64,000 nt of DNA. Source: Perkinsus olseni (lineage: Eukaryota > Perkinsozoa > Perkinsida > Perkinsidae). The DNA lies in the NCBI GenBank assembly GCA_013115135.1, contig JABANP010000063.1, positions 1 to 64,000 on the forward strand, given 5' to 3'. Numbering within the stretch: the stretch's first letter is position 1; every line of letters starts with the position of its first letter. This document shows positions 57,112 through 64,000 of the stretch, one piece after another. The notes below the pieces were generated by a model. The model searched no databases and was not told the origin of the DNA. It worked only from the letters and a program-made list of their open reading frames with translations. Made by a program: the position numbers and the translations under genes.

Positions 57112-57928
57112 GACCACGATGCTCTTGCAGTTCTCTTCCGATCTCAGTGGGGATTCATCGGCTTCTTTCTGTTCATGCAAGCCTGGTGCTTCCTGTCGTA
57201 AGCACTCACTGGACTGCTCAGTGGCGTCCTTTGCTGCGGTATTGTCTTTCTGACTCAGGTTTAAAGTCCTGCGGTTTGTTTTCCGACCGGATAAGATGAA
57301 GGATCTCCCACCTAGAAGACCTCTGAAAATTAAGAGTAAGCATGCTTCTTGCGCACACGTACCCGGCGGCTTCGATATTGGTATTCATCTACCCTCAGTA
57401 CCGAAGCTACCCAAACTGTCGTCATCAAAGAAGGATCGTAGTCCTGAAGGCTATGGTCCAAACCCCTACGCATCGGGCATGGCGTATGGGGGTCCTGCGC
57501 CCCTCACCTTCGGAGCACCGATGCACCCCATGGCGCAAACCTATGGAGGGCCGTCACCACAGACACCTTCCCACTCCTTCGTCGGCTCATCGCCATTCTA
57601 TCCTACTTATGCTCACACTGCCGGCCCTTCCTACCCCATGGCTCAATCGCAGCCTCAACTATCAGCTGTCCCGCCCATGTATCAGAGCCCCTATGGCCAG
57701 GGGTCGCCCTATCCGATGGAGATGTCACCACAGCCGCAGCATTTCAATACAGCACAGCAGCTACCGACCTATGGCGGCCAGTCGATGGCTGCTACGCAAT
57801 CCAATTTATCTCCGGGTTATGGTAACCCTCCGATGGGGACGTATACCCAACCTCCAGGATACGGTTCGCCTGGTTTGTGGGGGAGTGGAACCCCACAGAC
57901 GATGCGGTGTGTACCAACAACAGAGTAA
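57112..57928 (+). CDS. Membrane-anchored protein with P/G/Y/Q-rich tail, copy C
   Basis: An exon starting EDHDALAVLFRSQWGFIGFF and LFMQAWCFL (membrane span) is spliced to FKVLRFVFRPDKMKDLPPRR, a basic juxtamembrane segment. The position and layout match copies A and B. The tail is long and low complexity, with repeated Tyr-Gly-Pro-Gln-Pro motifs (GYGPNPYASGMAYGGP, PSYPMAQSQPQLSAV), ending TMRCVPTTE (stop at 57926..57928). The EGF-like part expected upstream (56900..57060) was not found intact; only CCGGRWLVPANP is visible. The listed start is the exon start, not a start codon. Confidence 0.5.
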
Positions 57929-58979
57929 TTCAGAGAAATCAACAGCTTCGGATGTTTGCCGTTCTCTTCAGAGTACTACCGCCGCACGGTCGAAGTCAGA
58001 GCAGCTTCAAGTAATGAAGAGTATGAAGTTAACTTTCAGCTTTAGTGTCATGTACTTTGCATGCTGGCGCGTATCCGTGCAGGGCGAGCAAAATATATAG
58101 ATGTTGTGTTGTGACTCGTGAGATCAGGAATTCATATCAATACAAGCGGAATGTCTCGCCTATGGTCAATAAGTTGTTTATTAAACAACTTATAGTGCTG
58201 CGCGGTAATCGCAGGCGTTGTTTTAAAGGCAGCACGAGTAACTTGCTCAGTATCTTCGCCTTCGCGATGCTAACGCTTCACAGCACAACGGGTACATGAA
58301 TTTATTAAGCGACTCCAGAGGGCAAACTAGCGACTAAAAAGCCACTGTGGACGAACTACAACGGTGCAGGCACTCAACTGAGGGCGGTTGACCGAGAGTG
58401 GAGAGAAATTATGTTAGGTAAACCACGTTTTGAAGTCGTGATGGAAAATGTTAACCAATGACACGCCACCTTGAAGTCAAGTAATGCAACCGACTATCCC
58501 TGGGATAAGTTTGAAGAAGCGGGATAGTAACCCACTTATTCAAACTTGTGCCAGCCCGGATTCTATGTAAGATTCGCACGTCCAACCGCCATTTCCCCCA
58601 GTACTCCCGTGCTCCTGCTGTGGCTGAACACAACAGGGATAACAGCGGAAACAGTGCATAACATCCATGTCTGTAACGTCATCGTAAAAGCCTGTGGGAC
58701 GGCTTCGGGCCCTTGTTGTTCTTCTTCCATCTCGGGAACCACCTACCGCAAGAGGAACTTAGCCGCTCACCATCCCAGTTGGCCGTGCATGTGGTTGACC
58801 TAGTAACCTACCGAACAGGCACCTTCCGCCAGCGGTCGAAGCCTGTGCTCTTATGCCTTTTGTATGCTGCCGTTATGATCGGTTGCCGCCAACGTGTTCT
58901 GTTCCACAGTCTGAGAGCTCACAGTCAAAGGAAAATGGGTATGTCAGAAGAGAAGCGTTCAGCCCTCCTCAGAGGAGTA
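57929..58979. other. Convergent intergenic region
   Basis: About 1 kb between the ends of the plus-strand cluster and the minus-strand pair. A palindromic AT-rich piece near 58175..58195 (GTTGTTTATTAAACAAC) could form a hairpin. No coding signal recognised. Confidence 0.45.
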
Positions 58980-60326
58980 TCACTGATATTTATCAACCAT
59001 CTTTTTGAACTGCTGCCGCTCCATCTGAGATCTCGGACGGTCGTATTTGGCCATGAACTCTCGATCCTCAAACGTTTTGGGCATGGGCATGTTGTATTGT
59101 TTTCGAATCATGTACCTATCGAATGTGACGCGGTGGATGGGGGGATCGGACCGGTAGACCCCCCGTCACGGATTGTTGGTACTCGCAGGTCGAAAAATGG
59201 CACAAGAATTTACTACCATTTTCGATCACCACGTAGTGCATCGTGCTCGAGGATAACTTGGTTAACAAACTCCCTGAGAAGAGAGGGCAACTGGCCTCAT
59301 GTGGTCATCCGAATGCCTCACTTCGATACTCCTGCCTTCTCTGCGATAAGTTTCCGCGACCGCTCCGTAAAAACATCTCTGTGGTTGGAAGCCAGCTCGA
59401 TAGGGTTCATAGCCTGGAACACGACTTTGGCCAAATTGGGCGCCGCAAGGTTCTACCGCAAGAACTTTTATTCCTTTCTTGATATGCTCAATGCCTGCCG
59501 ACTCCTCAGAAAACTTTGCTCGCATCGAGTGAGCCCCTGACGCTTCCAGGACCTAATCAGTAGATGAGTAGCCGTTCTTCGCAACCTGCCCAGGAAGACG
59601 ATAAGCAACTCCAGTTTAAGGATCTGCATAATTCTGACGTAATTTCGTATCGCGATTCGAAGCCGCATTGCCACTGCGAGTCATCACCTTTTCTTGGTAG
59701 TTCTTGAATGCGCCATATGTCCACATCTGCGGCTTCATCAGCTCCTCTACCATGTATCGATACTGTTCAAACTCATCCTGATCCTTCCGTCTCTTTCGTG
59801 CTACACCAAACGACACCGTGGCCAGCGGTGACCACTCATATCCACTAGCGTAGTATTACCCTCGCTCACAGAGTGTCGTATGGAGCCCGTTAGACCGGCC
59901 TTAGTCTCTGCATCCTCCTCCCTCCCTAGTAGTAGGTCCTTAAGCCCCTTCATGAGCCCTCCCAGTGCTTGCCCCGAATCCGGCGCCAATGACCCTGGAG
60001 CAAACCAGGAGCAAACCAGAAAGGAGCATCTTCGACCACTTTTACCGCGACTACAGCGAGTCTATCTGTTCCCGAGCGGCCCGGAATCATTCTTGCAACG
60101 ATGGCGAAACTTTCAACCATTCGGCGGCAGTATAAAATTGAGGGTTGAGTGAATGTGACAAAGCCTTACTTGTAGAGCTGTCGCTCGACCGCCGTAAAAC
60201 CGGAGCTCTCTGTCGGAACGCTGAACTAGGCATCTGGCTCTTCGGTACCGTATTCTGACACGAAGTATAAATCGAAAAGGACGCAATAGGTAACCTACCC
60301 CTGACCCTCGAACAGCTACGAAACAT
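58980..60326 (-). CDS. Mitochondrial protein with SRP54-M-like region (tentative)
   Basis: Starts MFRSCSRVRGRLPIASFSIY at 60326, an Arg/Ser-rich mitochondrial-presequence-like N-terminus. Later exons read GQALGGLMKGLKDLLLGREE, DEFEQYRYMVEELMKPQMWT with YGAFKNYQEKVM, then AAPNLAKVVFQAMNPIELAS, VFTERSRKLIAEKAGVSKEF and VNQVILEHDAL. This last block has the 'A-M-x-x-x-E-L ... S-R-x-x-I-A-x-x-A-G-V-x-x-x-x-V-N-x-x-I' layout of the SRP54/Ffh M domain, which binds signal sequences and SRP RNA. The end is MPKTFEDREFMAKYDRPRSQ to FKKMVDKYQ (stop at 58980..58982). The SRP54 resemblance is weak and no NG GTPase domain is present. Confidence 0.45.
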
Positions 60327-60695
60327 CGTATCGCAGAGATGTTCACCCTGGCGTGGGGTTGACGGCTACCAGCCGGGTATACGCAGAGTTTGGGAGACAT
60401 GACAGTATGAAAACGCGACTAGACGACAGTGCTTGGCGAAATCTCATCAGAGCTGTGGTGAACATCAGCCCCGCCAAGCTAGGTTCATCACGATTAGGAG
60501 ATAAACATGCAAGATTGCGGAAAAGGTCTTTCGGTCTCTCAGCAGGGGCTTCGCACCACAGAACCTCGTAACACTTCCATAACACAACAGAGGATGCAAA
60601 GCGGCGGATGAAGAGAAGTGACAATTTCGACATCAGACATCAAATCATAAAAAAGATTATCGGGCTTGAGAATGGCTAGTATATTCTCATATCGA
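60327..60695. other. Intergenic, nothing recognised
   Basis: A gap of about 370 bp between two minus-strand genes. Confidence 0.5.
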
Positions 60696-63613
60696 TTATA
60701 TCGCGCGGCCAGCTGCACTTTGAGAGTCCACGGCACTGCCGCCAGCTCCGATGACGGAGGGATTCTCCATATCCTGCTGCTCCTCCGAGCTCTCGCGAAG
60801 GCGCTTCTCCTCCTCACTCTTCTTACGGTATCTGAAAGGACTTCAACTGCATCGAGCTGAAGCCTAAGCGGCCACACCGACTCAGTACCTTCTATAGATG
60901 AGATAAGCAACGAAGAGGATGAGAAGGAACACCGCCACTGAGCCAAGGGTAATCCCAACAACAGCGCCCGCCGACAGGCCATCATCGCCACCCTGTGATT
61001 CGGCACCTGACCAACCAAAGGGAACACTACATGTCATACACTTCTGAAGTTAAACGAAGCCCCGTGGAATAGGGAGAATCACGTCAATCTACGTGACAAA
61101 TCATATCGGCGAGAAAGAGACCGCTCACCTCTCCCGTAGACTATGGGCGTTCCATCCAGAACTGCATTAGGAGTTCCTCCCTCGTCAGACTGGCCTTTCA
61201 ACCAGTCTGTTATAGAACTGGCCGCCTCCCCCTCAGCAAAGCCGACTCCGTTCGAAACGTCACCCTCATTAACCTGACAGTGAGATAATGGATACCTTCA
61301 CTAAGAGTGATCGGAAGGTTGCCTTACCACAGTGACGACTTTGAGTACGAGCTCGTCGGCTTCACCTCCCTGCAAGCGCCTGCGGTCGTTGCTGATGTCC
61401 GAGGCGAAACCCAGGTTGAGCTCCTCTGTTTTGAACTCAGGTTTCAGTTTATCATACAGGGATGTCTTCCCAGGAGCCGACGGCTCATAGAGACCGATGT
61501 CGATCAACTGCCGGCGGATGCCAGAGATCTAGCACAACACGTGATACGGATCAACATTCTTCGACGGAGCAGCGTGGGAGACGAGAAGTCACCTTGTAAT
61601 TAGATACTATGGTGGTCTTCCCATCTTGCGGCGGAACTACCGGAATGCGATCCGGCACTGGGCACGTGAGGTCAGGCAAATCCTGTTCGTATGCCATATA
61701 ATAGACCGTCTCATAGTTGAGAGCACCTGGGCCAAGGCCTCAATAATGCCTGAAGTGCGGTGAAAGATATTACCTCTTAAATCAGGATGTGTGAGGTAGA
61801 TGACGTCCTTGAGTAGAAGATCAGGATTCAAAATGCCATCGTAGAACACGGGATTAGGGAACCCGCCCTGAAAACGCACCACAATGAAAGCACGCGATCA
61901 TAGCGGTTAGATACCTTATTATAGTCGATGAGGCCACCCTGGCAGTGGACGGCGCGCCAAGAGGTAAGATTCACTGCAGTATTACGAGCCACTACTTCGG
62001 AAACCTAGCAAAGTTGGCATGCCAGGTTTGAGGCCTCGTCACCCTTCATTTTTACCTTGTCTTCCTTTAAGCCTGCCCTGGGTATATAGTACTCTACTCC
62101 TTGCGCGTAGATAGATGAGCTGCCAGGACCCTGCAACGCCACTGGTGTGTTGTCGACCTAACACGGCAACGACTTTGTAACTATGAAAAGTCAAGAAACC
62201 AGAAAAAGGCATCCTGGAGTTGCACGTAGAGAAGAGCGAGAACGACTTGTTAGGTTCGATCTCACCTGACCGGAAGCTCCCAGAGTTTGCAGATCCTGGC
62301 TGAGACCTCGTGTGTTATCCTGGGAGAATATGTAATAGACGTGAGCGTCGTCCATCATGCGAGCCACGTACGAGTCTGGTTTTGGGAAATACCTACCAGT
62401 GACTAGTAGCAGAACCACCAGCGAAGTGACAACAGTACCAGTCGTAACCTGGGAAGGCCGTGCCCATCCATACTGAGGGCTTTGTAGGATGCCCTAGCAG
62501 CAAGAGCTGAAGCTTGCATGTAGCTGGACCGAGTGCTCGCAAAATGAGACGCACCAGTGCTATACTGAACGAAAATAGAACACTCGGTGCAGTTGCAGTG
62601 TGAGTAGCCGAGTACTCACAGTATCAGTTAATAAAGCCATGAAGAGCATCCATGTGAGCCTCCCCAAAGGACTAGCTTCGTAACGGTCACTGAAGGGTAA
62701 AATAGGGGTCTGTGTGGCAGCCTTGTATGCATCCACGGAGCCGGAGGAAACGACCACAGCGGATAGCTGAAACGAAGAAACCTTGAATAGCCTTGGGTGA
62801 GGATACCGTGCCCTACGTTGAGCTCATTCAGCTTAGTGGCATTGTTAGGCCCGCCATAAGCGCCCGTACATGCACCGTTCGCGAATGAACAGCCCGCCTC
62901 CTTCCTACACTCCGACTCTGGTAGACTTGACGTACACGCCCAAGTGGCAATCTGGGAATAGTAAATATATCACCAAACGAGAAAGACCCACGCGAACGAC
63001 GAGTGCGGTAGAAAAACCTGATGCTACCGCTGAATAGCAATAAGGTGGCCTACCTGAGGAAGGCGTGCCTGCAACAAAGGCTCCTTGGGCAGGTTGAGGT
63101 CGGCCTTGTTCAAGTAAGCAGTAACGGTGGCTAACTTACCCAGGCCCTTATCGAGTATCCCAACCTACTGACGACGATGCGAGCGAACTAAGGGAAGTCG
63201 CTCAGCTTACCATGAGAGTCTCAGTGAGACCCAATGTTTTGACAGGCGTCTCAACCTTAATGTAGTCACTGAAGCTACCGGGGTCATTGACTGTCGGATC
63301 CTCTGTACCACACCGTACGAATAGCACTTTCACCGAGACCGAAGGCGTCGAGAGCACTTCCAAGGTAGCGTAGTACCTACAGTAAGACTCGTACCGTACG
63401 GTAAGGGAAGCCCGCTCGATCTCGGTACTTGTAAGACTGATAATTCTTGATGGTCGTAGAGTACTCGGAAAAGTAGGAGATGTTGGTCGGAAAGTAGTCG
63501 ACTTCATTAGCCTTGTCGAACCCGACCACGGGGTCGCCGCACTGTTCCCACTGAGCAGATGTTACCGCAAAGGACAGAATAAAATACGTTAAAGAGGGAA
63601 TCACAGCCATCAT
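60696..63613 (-). CDS. Periplasmic-binding-protein-like receptor with one membrane span
   Basis: Starts MMAVIPSLTYFILSFAVTSA (63613), a signal peptide, then QWEQCGDPVVGFDKANEVDY. Blocks that recall ABC-type metal/vitamin substrate-binding folds follow: VLFVRCGTEDPTVNDPGSFS, VETPVKTLGLTETLMV, LATVTAYLNKADLNLP and a Cys-rich insert ACTSSLPESECRKEAGCSF. Next come SVDAYKAATQTPILPFSDRY with EASPLGR, and YFPKPDSYVARMMDDAHVYY. The C-terminus has a membrane span GAVVGITLGSVAVFLLILFV and a cytosolic charged tail (RKKSEEEKRLRESSEEQQDM), stop at 60696..60698. It is thus a type I surface protein with an extracellular solute-binding-like domain. The ligand is unknown. There are about a dozen exons, most edges estimated. 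Confidence 0.6.
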
Positions 63614-64000
63614 CGTGATTGGCCGGCAACTCGAAAATCTGACAAGGAATCAACTGGCCCCGGTTGTTCGGTAACCTGCGGTCGTCATACCGAGTACATC
63701 AGCTCAATTCGTCGTCACCCAGCCTTTCCGTCTAGCCTTACACAGCACTCTCCCCCGGTGGCTAGCCTGCCGCGAGCCTAGTGTCACGGTTGCGGGCGTG
63801 CACACTCTTACGCCTCCGGTTCACAACGAAAGAGCTTTATGAAACATAGTGCTTGCTCACGTGCACTGGAGTTCATCCGTATGCGAGAGTTCGTTTCTTA
63901 TACAGAACTGATGGCCTTCGCTCAGTTACAACGTCGGAGAGCACAAAAGCATTGAATGAGTACTGCAACTCAACTCGAAGCTGCATCCTGCGCTGGACAA
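63614..64000. other. Right edge, upstream of the receptor-like gene
   Basis: Contains the likely promoter of the minus-strand receptor-like gene. No coding signal recognised before the window ends. Confidence 0.5.

Noticed and set aside
1..64000. Search by eye for tRNA, rRNA, CRISPR, insertion sequences and a spliced-leader gene
   Set aside because: No convincing cloverleaf, rRNA block, spacer array, transposase or spliced-leader sequence was seen. A covariance-model search would be decisive.

Overview
This window is nuclear DNA from a compact, intron-rich protist. Genes lie on both strands a few hundred bases apart and are cut by many very short GT-AG introns; those I could measure are about 45-65 nt. 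The gene set (ATP-dependent PEP carboxykinase, stand-alone glutamate 5-kinase with a PUA domain, TTC4/CNS1, La, PMS2, PP2C, FAM135) is eukaryotic, and the intron style, signal-anchored proteins and divergent family members fit an alveolate. A Perkinsus-type genome is my best guess; this is an inference with no marker gene behind it.

Layout. 0.36-9.3 kb, minus strand: a large helical-repeat protein, a TTC4/CNS1 co-chaperone, a two-RRM RNA-binding protein and a putative secreted protein. 9.96-11.2 kb: a tandem array of about 273-bp units, each carrying inverted arms. 11.4-17.4 kb, plus strand: a PEX11-like membrane protein, a small tryptophan-rich protein and a coiled-coil protein. 18.3-32.6 kb, minus strand: an EF-hand-like protein, a PP2C phosphatase, a FAM135-type lipase, a protein kinase with a duplicated C-terminal module, and a GT8 glycosyltransferase. 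33.3 kb: a tiny secreted protein. 35.0-38.8 kb: two divergent La-like paralogues sharing a gap of about 200 bp. 39.0-57.9 kb, plus strand except one gene: a multi-pass membrane protein, tandem glutamate 5-kinases, PMS2, a TFB5-like protein, PEP carboxykinase, and a cluster of EGF-like single-pass membrane proteins. The exception is an acidic nuclear-type protein on the minus strand at 48.9-51.2 kb. 59.0-63.6 kb, minus strand: a mitochondrial SRP54-M-like protein and a periplasmic-binding-protein-like receptor.

The most striking cross-cutting observation is that many clearly conserved domains are broken by single-base frame changes. These occur in single-copy housekeeping genes and in both glutamate 5-kinase copies, where the paralogue shows the expected base count. 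Indels in an unpolished assembly are the simplest explanation. Genuine nuclear frameshifting is the alternative and can be tested. Exon boundaries are manual estimates; where I say 'span', internal exons are not all resolved.
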